This document shows positions 37,455 through 47,798 of a DNA stretch of 64,000 bases, in pieces (the stretch's first letter is position 1; the number at the start of each line of letters is the position of its first letter). The position numbers and the translations under genes were made by a program. This DNA is from Pseudomonas sp. N040 (GTDB lineage: Bacteria; Pseudomonadota; Gammaproteobacteria; Pseudomonadales; Pseudomonadaceae): positions 248,001 through 312,000 of the forward strand of contig NZ_JADOBE010000004.1 of the NCBI RefSeq assembly GCF_015637705.1, given 5' to 3'. Below the pieces are notes generated by a model. That model searched no databases and was not told where the DNA came from. It was given only the letters and a program-made list of their open reading frames with translations.

Positions 37455-37583
37455 ATGACTGTCAAATTTGATATCGCCAAGCTACTGGGTTTCCGCATTT
37501 CTAGTGCGCATTCGGCCGGCGCAAAGACCGGGCTCAAGGCTGGAGTCAAGGTCGGCATGAAGGCCGGCGTCAAGCCCGTCTGA
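37455..37583 (+). CDS. Repeat-containing precursor peptide of a putative RiPP pathway
   Basis: A 42-residue peptide gene with a strong ribosome site: GAGGGA at 37443-37448, six bases before the ATG. Residues 1-20 (MTVKFDIAKLLGFRISSAHS) look like a helical leader. Residues 21-40 are five exact-register tetrapeptides of form xGxK (AGAK, TGLK, AGVK, VGMK, AGVK), followed by PV. The repeat is visible in DNA as a 12-base period with degenerate codons, so selection acts on the amino acids. The tail carries five Lys and no Cys, Asp or Glu. A terminator and then two peptide-modification-type enzymes follow on the same strand. Assignment as a RiPP precursor is inference from this layout; it could also act as a cationic peptide without modification. 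Confidence 0.75.
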   Translation: MTVKFDIAKLLGFRISSAHSAGAKTGLKAGVKVGMKAGVKPV

Positions 37584-37645
37584 AGCAGGCCGGTCGCGCC
37601 CTGCATAGCCGCGCTGCTGGATAAATCCGCTCAAATCAATTCCAG
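37584..37645. other. Short spacer after the peptide gene
   Basis: No further open frame with a ribosome-binding site is seen between the peptide stop and the hairpin. A second precursor copy is therefore not present here. Confidence 0.6.
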
Positions 37646-37680
37646 GCGACGCCGAAGGTCATTCGTCGTCGCTTTATTTT
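37646..37680 (+). terminator. Terminator/attenuator between peptide gene and modification genes
   Basis: GCGACGCCGAA (37646-37656), loop GGTCA and TTCGTCGTCGC (37662-37672) form an 11-position stem with a single C-T mismatch, followed by TTTATTTT (37673-37680). Placed 62 bases after the peptide stop and 40 bases before the next start codon, it would let most transcripts end after the peptide gene and a minority read through into the enzymes, as in many peptide-precursor operons. Confidence 0.8.
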
Positions 37681-37720
37681 GTGCACGCCGCAGAACCATC
37701 CTGCCGAGGCTGGAAGGGAT

Positions 37721-38704
37721 ATGACCCAGTTTGATTTCCATCCCGACGCCAGCCGCGCACTGTCCCTCGATCGCGGAATGCACCGCGAACTTGGCCTGAG
37801 CCTCAGGCACGTCTGCGAAGCCAGCAAAGACGCAATACCATTCGACCGGATCGGCATGACCCGGCTGACCGAGCAGTTATCGGGATCCGGCGTTGTTTCG
37901 CCAGCTGTGTTCGCCCGCTATTACGAGCTTGTCGAAGCCATAACAGGCGATCGGTTTGACGATGCGCGACGGCTGTTTGACGAGCTGGTCCGGGTCAAGC
38001 CGATGCCGCAGACCCTGCAGGTGGTTACGCTGGGCGACCCCGCGCTGGGTGAAGAATCAGAGCGCTACACCCGCTTGATGAATGCCGATACGAGTATCGA
38101 TCTGGGCTTCCTGCCGCCAGCCCCGGAGGTCGCCAGCGCTTTTCGTGAGCGCCTGGCTCGCGGCATGCAATTGCTGGATACCGCCCTGCCGGCGCTGGCT
38201 GGAGAGATTCGGGCGATCGTCCATCAGATTGTGATCGTTGGCAGCGATCCCGCGGCGAAATTTCAGTTCGACGGCGGCTCTCACTATCAACTCTGGGGCG
38301 CTCTGTTCCTCAACGGAAACTTCCACCCTGACGAGATCGCCGTTGCGGAAGTGCTGGCACACGAGTCCGCACATAGCCTGCTTTTCGGCTTCTGTACCCA
38401 TGAACCACTGGTCCGCAACGCCGACGAGGAACTTTTCAGCTCGCCACTGAGGGTCGACCAACGCCCCATGGACGGGATCTATCACGCCACCTATGTATCG
38501 GCGCGCATGCACTGGACCATGTCGCAACTGACCCACAGCGATGCGCTCGACGCCCGGCAGAAGGCGCGTGCCCATGCCGCCGCCGAAGCCGATGCCAGGA
38601 ATTTCGACGCCGGCTATGGCGTAGTGGCAGAACACGCCATCCTGAGCGACCTGGGGCGCAGCCTCATGGCATCAGCCAAGGCATACATGGACTCGGTCCG
38701 CTGA
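37721..38704 (+). CDS. HExxH-motif putative peptide hydroxylase
   Basis: The 327-residue protein carries HESAH (H214, E215, H218) preceded by EVLA, and about 25 residues later SPLR (241-244) and RPMDGIYHATYVSAR (248-262). This spacing and the second block match the family named HEXXH motif-containing putative peptide modification protein, now also called alpha-ketoglutarate-HExxH-type peptide beta-hydroxylase; H255 may be another metal ligand and R244/R248 may bind the co-substrate. The N-terminal half is helical. Despite HExxH it is not a typical protease. The ATG at 37721 is preceded by GGAAGGG, closely spaced; an in-frame GTG at 37679 is less likely because it lies in the terminator. Its target is presumably the repeat peptide just upstream. 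Confidence 0.8.
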   Translation: MTQFDFHPDASRALSLDRGMHRELGLSLRHVCEASKDAIPFDRIGMTRLTEQLSGSGVVSPAVFARYYELVEAITGDRFDDARRLFDELVRVKPMPQTLQVVTLGDPALGEESERYTRLMNADTSIDLGFLPPAPEVASAFRERLARGMQLLDTALPALAGEIRAIVHQIVIVGSDPAAKFQFDGGSHYQLWGALFLNGNFHPDEIAVAEVLAHESAHSLLFGFCTHEPLVRNADEELFSSPLRVDQRPMDGIYHATYVSARMHWTMSQLTHSDALDARQKARAHAAAEADARNFDAGYGVVAEHAILSDLGRSLMASAKAYMDSVR

Positions 38705-38746
38705 CCGCCAAACCGCAATGAAGCCATATCCGCATCTCGAGGCGAC

Positions 38747-39706
38747 ATGATCATTTTCGTGACCACCTGCAGCCATCGCGACACGCACCACGCAATCTCG
38801 AAGGCATTGCCGTTCGTCCGCCAGGCGGTCTATCCGCTCCTGTTCGCCAGGCGCAGCCTGCCCAGGGCAACCTATATCTTCAGTGACTTCGATCGTCTGA
38901 ACTTCTGGCAGCTGGAATACGCAGCGCACGTCTATCGACAGTTGCAGGCGGCCGGCTGCCGCGTACTCAATGATCCGGCGGCGGCCCTGCAGCGACTGCC
39001 ACTGCTTCGCCGACTGCGCCGGGCCGGCATCAACAGCTTCTCTGCCTGGCCGGCGGACGAACCGGAAGCGGTCGAGCGTTTTCCGGTGTTTATCCGCACG
39101 AAGTCGGCGCATCGCGGCAATCTCACCGACCTCCTGGGTGACGCTCAGGCAGTGCATGCGGAGCTGCGCCGCCTTGTCGCTGCCGGCTATCCCGTCAACG
39201 ACCTGATCATCGTCGAGTACCGAGCGGAGCCTGTGGGGAACGGCGTTTTCCGCAAATACTCGGTCTACCGGTTGGGCAACCGCTATGTGGCCGCGCCCAG
39301 CGTGCACGAAAGAAAATGGTCCGCCAAGATGGGCGAGGACGGCGTTGCCGGCGTCGAGGGTTACGCCGAAGACCTCGTCACGGTGCGAACCAACCCCCAT
39401 GAAGAAACGCTGCGCCGTGCATTCGAAATCGCGGCCATCGATTATGGACGTGCTGATTTCGGCGTGGTTGACGGACGCCCGGAGATCTACGAGATCAATA
39501 CCAATCCCATGATGCACGCTGCCGGATCACACCAGTTTGCCGATCGCGCCGAAGCATTGCGCATCTGCGTGGAAGCGCTGCATGCCGGTTTCCACGACCT
39601 CGACACCATCTCCAGCGGCCCGAAAATCCGGATTGCACCGCCGCACCTCCTGAGGAAGAAAGGCCGCAGGTACACACTGTTCCCGGGCTATCTCTGGCTG
39701 CCTTGA
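38747..39706 (+). CDS. ATP-grasp-like ligase of the peptide cluster
   Basis: A 319-residue protein with an ATP-grasp metal-binding end: ADFGVVDGRPEIYEINTNPM (about residues 236-255), giving D237, E249 and N251 in the order seen in ATP-grasp carboxylate-amine ligases. The segment VFIRTKSAHRG (about 114-124) may supply the ATP-binding Lys, and IIVEYRAEP (about 154-162) resembles the adenine-contact strand. The N terminus (MIIFVTTCSHRDTH) has no known domain. It follows the HExxH gene by 42 bases with GAGG before the ATG. I infer it activates a carboxylate with ATP and joins it to an amine, but the peptide core has no acidic side chain, so the carboxylate must be a C terminus or a small molecule. 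Confidence 0.75.
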   Translation: MIIFVTTCSHRDTHHAISKALPFVRQAVYPLLFARRSLPRATYIFSDFDRLNFWQLEYAAHVYRQLQAAGCRVLNDPAAALQRLPLLRRLRRAGINSFSAWPADEPEAVERFPVFIRTKSAHRGNLTDLLGDAQAVHAELRRLVAAGYPVNDLIIVEYRAEPVGNGVFRKYSVYRLGNRYVAAPSVHERKWSAKMGEDGVAGVEGYAEDLVTVRTNPHEETLRRAFEIAAIDYGRADFGVVDGRPEIYEINTNPMMHAAGSHQFADRAEALRICVEALHAGFHDLDTISSGPKIRIAPPHLLRKKGRRYTLFPGYLWLP

Positions 39707-39767
39707 GGTAGCGTCGCGCCGGCTTTCTCCGGCCGGCCTCCGCCAGCGGCCTCGCGCAGCAAACGCA
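39707..39767 (+). other. Spacer between ATP-grasp gene and possible small ORF
   Basis: It contains a GGCCGGCC-like inverted pair (GCCGG words at 39720-39737) but no T tract, so it is not clearly a terminator. The transcript of the peptide cluster may continue to the hairpin at 39950. Confidence 0.4.
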
Positions 39768-39944
39768 ATGTGGCGCCCGCAGTCTTGGTGGCTGAGTCAT
39801 TGGCCGCACCTGCTGGTAACAGGTGCCGGAGTCGCCCAGGCAGCGATCTCACAGCTGCATGCCCCGGCAGAGGTCATCGAAGGCACTGCAGAAGGCATTG
39901 CACTGCGCCAGAAATGCTTACGCAAACCACCCGCCGGGCCATAA
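39768..39944 (+). CDS. Possible 58-residue ORF at the end of the peptide cluster
   Basis: ATG at 39768 opens a frame of 58 codons to TAA at 39942-39944, 61 bases after the ATP-grasp gene and just before the cluster terminator. The product starts with a Trp-rich segment (MWRPQSWWLSHWPHLL), has a small-residue helix-like middle (VTGAGVAQAAISQL) and a basic tail with one Cys. Third codon positions are moderately GC-rich. There is no clear Shine-Dalgarno sequence and no recognised family, so it may be a chance ORF or an extra peptide of the cluster. Confidence 0.3.
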   Translation: MWRPQSWWLSHWPHLLVTGAGVAQAAISQLHAPAEVIEGTAEGIALRQKCLRKPPAGP

Positions 39945-39949
39945 ACGTC

Positions 39950-39980
39950 AAGGCCGCCCATTGGGCGGCCTTGGCTTTTA
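39950..39980. terminator. Strong hairpin between peptide cluster and gcvP
   Basis: AAGGCCGCCC (39950-39959) and GGGCGGCCTT (39963-39972) make a 10-bp stem with loop ATT, followed on the plus strand by GGCTTTTA. It separates two convergent units. The plus-strand T tract is better, but it lies only 20 bases after the gcvP stop and may serve both. Confidence 0.8.
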
Positions 39981-39992
39981 CTGCAGAAGCAC

Positions 39993-42866
<2,874 letters not shown>

Positions 42867-42930
42867 GGGAAACCTCAAAAATGACAAAGCCCCATCAGGC
42901 CAGGGGCTGGCGGAGCTTTTGATTTAGTTC

Positions 42931-43013
42931 CCTCGCCCCAGCGGGGAGAGGGCTAGGGAGAGGGGGCAATGCGCCACCCTCTCCCCTGCCCCTCTCCCGC
43001 CAGCGGGAGAGGG
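42931..43013. repeat. C/G-rich repeat between gcvH and gcvP
   Basis: CCTCTCCCGC (42991-43000) and GCGGGAGAGG (43003-43012) form a 10-bp hairpin with a 2-base loop; CCCTCGCCCC/GGGGAGAGGG words lie to the left. Related to the repeat at 15128. It occupies the 154-base gap inside the gcv operon. Confidence 0.65.
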
Positions 43014-43021
43014 AGGTTCGC

Positions 43022-43405
43022 TTAGGCGTCAGCAGCCGCCTGATAGGCAGCCGCGTCGAGCAGCTGGTCCAGATCGGATGCGGCAACCGGCTTGAGCTTG
43101 AAGAACCAGTTGGCGTAGGGGTCGGCATTGACCAGCTCGGGGCTGTCGGTCAGCGCTTCGTTGACCGCAATCACTTCACCGGCAATCGGTGCGTAGATAT
43201 CCGAAGCGGCCTTGACCGACTCGACCACTCCGGCTTCCTGGCCGGCAGCCAGGCTGGCACCGACTTCCGGCAGCTCGACGAAGACCACATCGCCCAGGGC
43301 TTCCTGGGCATGGTCGGAAATGCCTACGGTAACGCTGCCATCGGCTTCCAGGCGGGCCCATTCATGACTGGCGGCATAACGCAGATCAGCGGGTACATTG
43401 CTCAT
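43022..43405 (-). CDS. gcvH: Glycine cleavage system H protein
   Basis: The 127-residue carrier holds a lipoyl group on K65 in [10 protein letters not shown], the conserved lipoylation site, inside a barrel-sandwich fold. The start [18 protein letters not shown] is standard, and the length equals other bacterial GcvH. It shuttles the aminomethyl group from GcvP to GcvT. It lies between gcvT and gcvP with repeat-containing gaps on each side. Confidence 0.97.
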   Translation of the reverse strand: MSNVPADLRYAASHEWARLEADGSVTVGISDHAQEALGDVVFVELPEVGASLAAGQEAGVVESVKAASDIYAPIAGEVIAVNEALTDSPELVNADPYANWFFKLKPVAASDLDQLLDAAAYQAAADA

Positions 43406-43457
43406 GTGTCATTCCTCAAACGTGATTGGCAGCGGGGACTGCCGGAAACTTTAACCT

Positions 43458-43535
43458 GTAGGGTAGACAACGCGCAGCTAGTCCACCCATTGACCGGGAT
43501 ATCCGGTGGACAACGCTGTGCGGTTGGCCACCTGC
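43458..43535. repeat. REP-like repeat between gcvT and gcvH
   Basis: GTAGGGTAGACAACGC and GGTGGACAACGC-type words with their partial complements GTCCACCC and GGCCACC fill this 135-base gap. The words match the palindromes at 8001 and 30918. Confidence 0.55.
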
Positions 43536-43539
43536 GCTA

Positions 43540-44622
43540 CTAAATCAGGGCCTTGCCGTGACGCACGAAATTCGGCTGCACCACGCGCACCGGGAACCAC
43601 TTGCCGCGGATTTCCACCTGCGCGCGGTCGCCGGTCGAAGCCGGTACGCGGGCCAGCGCGATCGACTTGCCGAGGCTCGGCGAGAAGCTGCCGCTGGTGA
43701 TTTCACCGTCGCCGACGCCCTCGACCCGCACGACCTGATGGGCGCGCAATACACCACGCTCTTCCAGCACCAGCCCGACCAGCTTGGGCAGGTTGCCGGC
43801 TGCCTGCTGCCGCTGCAGGGCGCTGCGGCCGATGAAGTTACGCGCGGCCGGCTCCCAGGCCAGGGTCCAGCCCATGTTGGCGGCCAGCGGCGAGACACTC
43901 TCGTCCATGTCCTGGCCATAGAGGTTCATGCCGGCCTCCAGGCGCAGGGTATCGCGGGCGCCCAGACCGATCGGGGCGATGCCGGCACCGACCAGCTCAC
44001 TGAGGAAAGCCGGGGCCTGCTCGGCCGGCAACATGATTTCCAGGCCGTCTTCACCGGTGTAGCCGGTGCGTGCAATAAACCAGTCGCCCTCGGGCAAGCC
44101 CTGGAATGGCTTGAGCTGGTTGATCAGTGCGGCGCGCGCCGGGGTCACCAGCTCGGCAGTCTTGGCCCGGGCATGCGGGCCCTGCACTGCGAGCATCGCC
44201 AGGTCGGCGCGCTCGTCGAGGCTGACGGCGAAGCCGGCAGCCTGCTGCCGCATCCAGGCCAGGTCCTTGTCGCGGGTGGAGGCATTCACCACCACGCGGT
44301 AACCGAAATCGGTCAGGTAGACGATCAGGTCGTCGATCACCCCGCCGTCCTGATTGAGCATGCCGCTGTACAGTGCCTTGCCCGGTGTCTTCAGGCGCTC
44401 GACGTCGTTGGCCAGCAGGTGCTGCAGGTAGGCCTTGGCCTGGCTGCCGCTGACATCGACCACGGTCATGTGCGACACATCGAAGACGCCGCAGTCACGG
44501 CGCACCTGATGGTGCTCCTCAACCTGCGAGCCATAGTGCAGCGGCATGTCCCAGCCGCCGAAGTCGACCATCTTGGCACCCAGGGCAAGGTGCTGGTCGT
44601 AGAGAGGGGTGCGTTGTCCCAT
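43540..44622 (-). CDS. gcvT: Aminomethyltransferase (glycine cleavage T protein)
   Basis: A 360-residue folate-dependent enzyme that releases ammonia from the lipoyl-bound aminomethyl group and forms 5,10-methylene-THF. Recognisable blocks are [14 protein letters not shown] (about 20-33), GVFDVSHM (about 50-57), and [14 protein letters not shown] in the middle. The ATG at 44620-44622 gives [15 protein letters not shown]; 18 upstream in-frame codons are not conserved. First gene of the gcv operon. Confidence 0.96.
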   Translation of the reverse strand: MGQRTPLYDQHLALGAKMVDFGGWDMPLHYGSQVEEHHQVRRDCGVFDVSHMTVVDVSGSQAKAYLQHLLANDVERLKTPGKALYSGMLNQDGGVIDDLIVYLTDFGYRVVVNASTRDKDLAWMRQQAAGFAVSLDERADLAMLAVQGPHARAKTAELVTPARAALINQLKPFQGLPEGDWFIARTGYTGEDGLEIMLPAEQAPAFLSELVGAGIAPIGLGARDTLRLEAGMNLYGQDMDESVSPLAANMGWTLAWEPAARNFIGRSALQRQQAAGNLPKLVGLVLEERGVLRAHQVVRVEGVGDGEITSGSFSPSLGKSIALARVPASTGDRAQVEIRGKWFPVRVVQPNFVRHGKALI

Positions 44623-44663
44623 GAATGGCTCCGCAATGCGCTGGCATGTTTCGAGAGGCGCGC

Positions 44664-44692
44664 ATTGTAGCGGCAAGGGCGCCGGCGGTCAT
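44664..44692 (-). promoter_or_regulatory. Putative promoter of the gcv operon
   Basis: On the minus strand ATGACC (44687-44692) and TACAAT (44664-44669) are spaced by 17 bases, with a start near 44657 and a leader of about 35 bases. The leader is too short for a tandem glycine riboswitch, and none is visible. Confidence 0.5.
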
Positions 44693-44746
44693 CCCGGCAT
44701 TCACGGCCAGGCACGGCACAGCAGCACCTTCCGTCGGCGGAATGGA

Positions 44747-46363
44747 CTAACCCGGCCTTCTGGCCGAGCGCCGGATCAGCAGGATCATCGGCAACAGGCC
44801 GACCAGCACCAGGGTCAGGGCCGGTAGCGCAGCCCGCGCCCACTCGCCTTCACTGGTCAGCTCGAACACCCGCACCGACAGGGTATCCCAGCCAAACGGA
44901 CGCAGCAGCAGGGTAGCCGGCATTTCCTTGAGCACATCGACGAACACCAGCAGCACCGCGCTCAGGGTGCCCGGCAGCAGCAGCGGCAGATACACCCGGT
45001 GCAGTAGCTGGCGGCCGCTCACGCCGAGGCTGCGCGCGGCTTCCGGCAGCGACGGGCGGATCCGCGCCAGGCTGTTTTCCAGCGGGCTGTAGGCCACCGC
45101 CATGAAGCGCACCAGGTAGGCCAGCAGCACGGCCAGCAGGCTGCCGGTGAGCAACGGCTTGCCGACCGCGCCGAACGCCTGCAGCAGCGGAATCACCAGC
45201 TGATTGTCCAGGTAGCTGAAGGACAGCATGATCGCCACCGCCAGGATCGAGCCCGGAAAGGCGTAGCCGAGGTTGCCGATGCCGACCAGCACGCCCATGC
45301 GCCCCCCGGGCACCAGGCGCCGGGCGAACGCCAGCAGCAGCGCCAGGCTTACCGTCAGCAGGGCGGCCAGCGCGCCGAGATAGACGCTATGCAGGATCAG
45401 GTCGACGTAGCGCTCGTCCAGATCGAAACGGGCGCGCTGCCAGAACCACACCAGCAATTGCAACAACGGAATGACGAAGGCACAGGCGAACACCAGGCCG
45501 CACCAGCCGCTGGCAGCCAGCGCCCGCCAGCCCTTGAGCTGGTACAGCGCGCGGCTGCGCGCGCGCTCCTGCGCCGGCCTTTGTGCCCCGCGCGCGGCGC
45601 GCTCGCCATAGATCACCAGGATGACGAACAGCAGCAGCAGGCTGGCCAGCTGGGCGGCGCTGCTGAGGCTGAACAGGCTGTACCAGGTCTTGTAGATGGC
45701 CGTGGTAAAGGTGTCGAAGTTGAAGGCCGCCACCGCGCCGAAATCGGCCAGGGTTTCCATGGTTGCCAGCGCCAGGCCGGCACCGATCGCTGGCCGCGCC
45801 ATCGGCAGGGCTACCCGCCAGAACGCCTGCCACGGCGACAGGCCAAGCACCCGCGCCGCTTCCATCAAGCCCTTGCCCTGGGCCATGAAGGCGGCCCGCG
45901 CGAGCAGGTAGACATAGGGGTAGAACACCAGCACCAGCACCACGGTCACCCCACCGCTGGAGCGCACCCGCGGCAGGCGCAGGCCGCTGCCGAACCATTC
46001 GCGCAGCAGGGTCTGCAGCGGCCCGGCGAAGTCCAGCAGGCCGATGAAGACGAACGCCAGCACATAGGCCGGAATGGCGAAGGGCAGCATCAGCGCCCAG
46101 TCCAGCCAGCGCCGCCCGGGAAACTCGCAGAGCGCGGTGAGCCAGGCCAGACTGACCCCCAGCAGCACTACGCCGCAGCCAACCCCCAGCACCAGCTGCA
46201 GGGTATTGCCGAGCAGGCGCGGCAACTGGGTCTGCCACAGGTGTGCCCAGATCACCGTGTCCACCTGCTGCCAGCTGAGCAGCAGCACGCTCAGCGGCAA
46301 CACCACCAGGGCGGCAATGGCAGACGCCGGCAGATACCAGCGGCGCTGGATGGAATGGGACAC
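44747..46363 (-). CDS. fbpB: Ferric-iron ABC transporter permease
   Basis: A 538-residue permease made of two tandem six-helix BPD halves, as in FbpB/SfuB/HitB iron importers. The EAA loops that contact the ATPase read EAARVLGLSPWQAFWRVALP (about 195-215) and EAARSLGVSGRQLLHRVYLP (about 455-475). I chose GTG at 46361-46363 because AAGGAG lies 5 bases upstream. It brings Fe3+ (from the periplasmic binding protein at 48894) across the inner membrane. The ATPase gene is not in the window. Its binding-protein gene is separated by two plus-strand genes. Confidence 0.9.
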   Translation of the reverse strand: MSHSIQRRWYLPASAIAALVVLPLSVLLLSWQQVDTVIWAHLWQTQLPRLLGNTLQLVLGVGCGVVLLGVSLAWLTALCEFPGRRWLDWALMLPFAIPAYVLAFVFIGLLDFAGPLQTLLREWFGSGLRLPRVRSSGGVTVVLVLVFYPYVYLLARAAFMAQGKGLMEAARVLGLSPWQAFWRVALPMARPAIGAGLALATMETLADFGAVAAFNFDTFTTAIYKTWYSLFSLSSAAQLASLLLLFVILVIYGERAARGAQRPAQERARSRALYQLKGWRALAASGWCGLVFACAFVIPLLQLLVWFWQRARFDLDERYVDLILHSVYLGALAALLTVSLALLLAFARRLVPGGRMGVLVGIGNLGYAFPGSILAVAIMLSFSYLDNQLVIPLLQAFGAVGKPLLTGSLLAVLLAYLVRFMAVAYSPLENSLARIRPSLPEAARSLGVSGRQLLHRVYLPLLLPGTLSAVLLVFVDVLKEMPATLLLRPFGWDTLSVRVFELTSEGEWARAALPALTLVLVGLLPMILLIRRSARRPG

Positions 46364-46544
46364 ACAGGCTCCTTGACGAGACAGCGCCGCAGGCATTCGC
46401 TGGACGCGCGGGCAGTATAACGACTGCTCGCCGCCAGGGTCTCCCCCGGCAAGATCAAGCGCACTGATGCCGCCGTATTCAAGGCCGCGCGTGCCGCGGC
46501 GATGGATTACCCTGAGGCTCGCACCCCAGCCCGGAGCACCCAGC

Positions 46545-47798
46545 ATGACCCACTCGGCCTACCTGAACAGCCCATGGCCCGGCGAAGACGGCGGCCCGCA
46601 GCGCCTGCAGCGCCCCCGCAGCGGCAGCGGACTGGCCCTGCAGCCCGGCGAGACGCTCGGCTGCGTGACCCGCAACACGCTGCTGTCGACCATGACCGTG
46701 CTCGGCGCGCCCGGCGAGGTATACCTGCTGACCCACTCGGCACTGCGCGCCAACCTCGGCCTGCCGACCAGCGCCTGTGTGGAACTGATCGACCCGCTGA
46801 CCTTGCAGACCCGCTGCAAATCCCCGCGCTTGAAAGGCGGGCCGATGTGGCCGGGCGGCATGGCGATTCACGCTAATGGTGATATTTACGTGGTCTACGG
46901 CCGCCACGCCCATCGCCTGAACCGCGCCTGCGAACCGCTGGCCATGCAGCGCTTGCCGGTCGATCTGCCGTACAACTCGTTTGTCATTCTGGACAACGGC
47001 CTGCTGGTTACGAAAAACCTCTCGGACAGCGTAAAGGCCCGTATCAGCGTACTTGACCCGCAGACACTCAAGCCGGTGTGTGCCGACATTGAATGCGCCG
47101 AACCCTCGATTGCCCGCCTGAGCAGCAGCGGCAACACCCTGTATGTGGTCGGCGTGCGCTCGATCATGCGTTACCACTGGGATGCAACCCGGCACACGCT
47201 GCTGCGCGATCCTGACTGGCACTTCGACTACATCGGCGACAGCACCCAGACCTACGGCTGGGACGTGGTGCTGGATGGCGGGCACGCCTGGTTTATGGAC
47301 AACGGCAAGCATCGCTACCGCACCCGCATGATCGGCGCCGGGGTCAGCCCGACCGCCAACCGGCTGATCCGGGTCGCACTGGATGATTCGCGCAAGCAGC
47401 AGATCCTGCCGATCAGCGGGCTGGCCGGCGGCAGTGTCACCAACCCGCCGCTGTATGACCGCCAGCGCCAGATCGTCGTGGCTTACGACTCGGCGAACAG
47501 CTATCTGCGGGCCTGGCGTTTCAATGCGCAATCCCATGAACTGACCGCGCTGTGGGAGAAGCATGGCTTCGGCTGCGCCAGCCATATGATCAGCTACCCC
47601 GACAGCGGCGAACTAGTGGTCAATGACTACCGCCGGCGTGGCGAAGAAGTGGTGGTACTGAATATCGAAACCGGTGCCGAACTGGCGCGGGTGCGCAGCG
47701 GCGGTCCGACCCAGGGCGTGGTGTTCCCCAGCAGCGGCTGGAACCGCGATCTGTACTGGTCATCCATGGGCCGGCTGGCGCGCGTGTTTGTCCAATGA
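46545..47798 (+). CDS. Hypothetical beta-propeller-like protein
   Basis: A 417-residue protein with repeated strand units such as GGMAIHANGDIYVVYG, NSFVILDNGLLVTKN, and SGELVVNDYRRRGEEVVVLN, the style of YVTN/quinoprotein-type beta propellers. No signal peptide is present, so it is probably cytoplasmic. No catalytic signature is visible. The ATG at 46545 follows GGAG by 9 bases. Its stop overlaps the start of the GST-like gene (ATGA), so the two form a coupled pair, inserted between the iron permease and binding-protein genes. Confidence 0.75.
   Translation: MTHSAYLNSPWPGEDGGPQRLQRPRSGSGLALQPGETLGCVTRNTLLSTMTVLGAPGEVYLLTHSALRANLGLPTSACVELIDPLTLQTRCKSPRLKGGPMWPGGMAIHANGDIYVVYGRHAHRLNRACEPLAMQRLPVDLPYNSFVILDNGLLVTKNLSDSVKARISVLDPQTLKPVCADIECAEPSIARLSSSGNTLYVVGVRSIMRYHWDATRHTLLRDPDWHFDYIGDSTQTYGWDVVLDGGHAWFMDNGKHRYRTRMIGAGVSPTANRLIRVALDDSRKQQILPISGLAGGSVTNPPLYDRQRQIVVAYDSANSYLRAWRFNAQSHELTALWEKHGFGCASHMISYPDSGELVVNDYRRRGEEVVVLNIETGAELARVRSGGPTQGVVFPSSGWNRDLYWSSMGRLARVFVQ

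Noticed and set aside
37721..38704. Secreted zinc metalloprotease
   Set aside because: HExxH is present, but there is no signal peptide, and the following SPLR...RPMDG block fits the peptide-hydroxylase family better.
37455..39706. Lanthipeptide, sactipeptide or classical graspetide
   Set aside because: No Cys and no Asp/Glu in the peptide core, and no LanM, radical-SAM or leader-binding homologue in the neighbourhood.
44623..44746. Glycine riboswitch upstream of gcvT
   Set aside because: The predicted leader is only about 35 bases and shows none of the paired glycine-aptamer core sequences.
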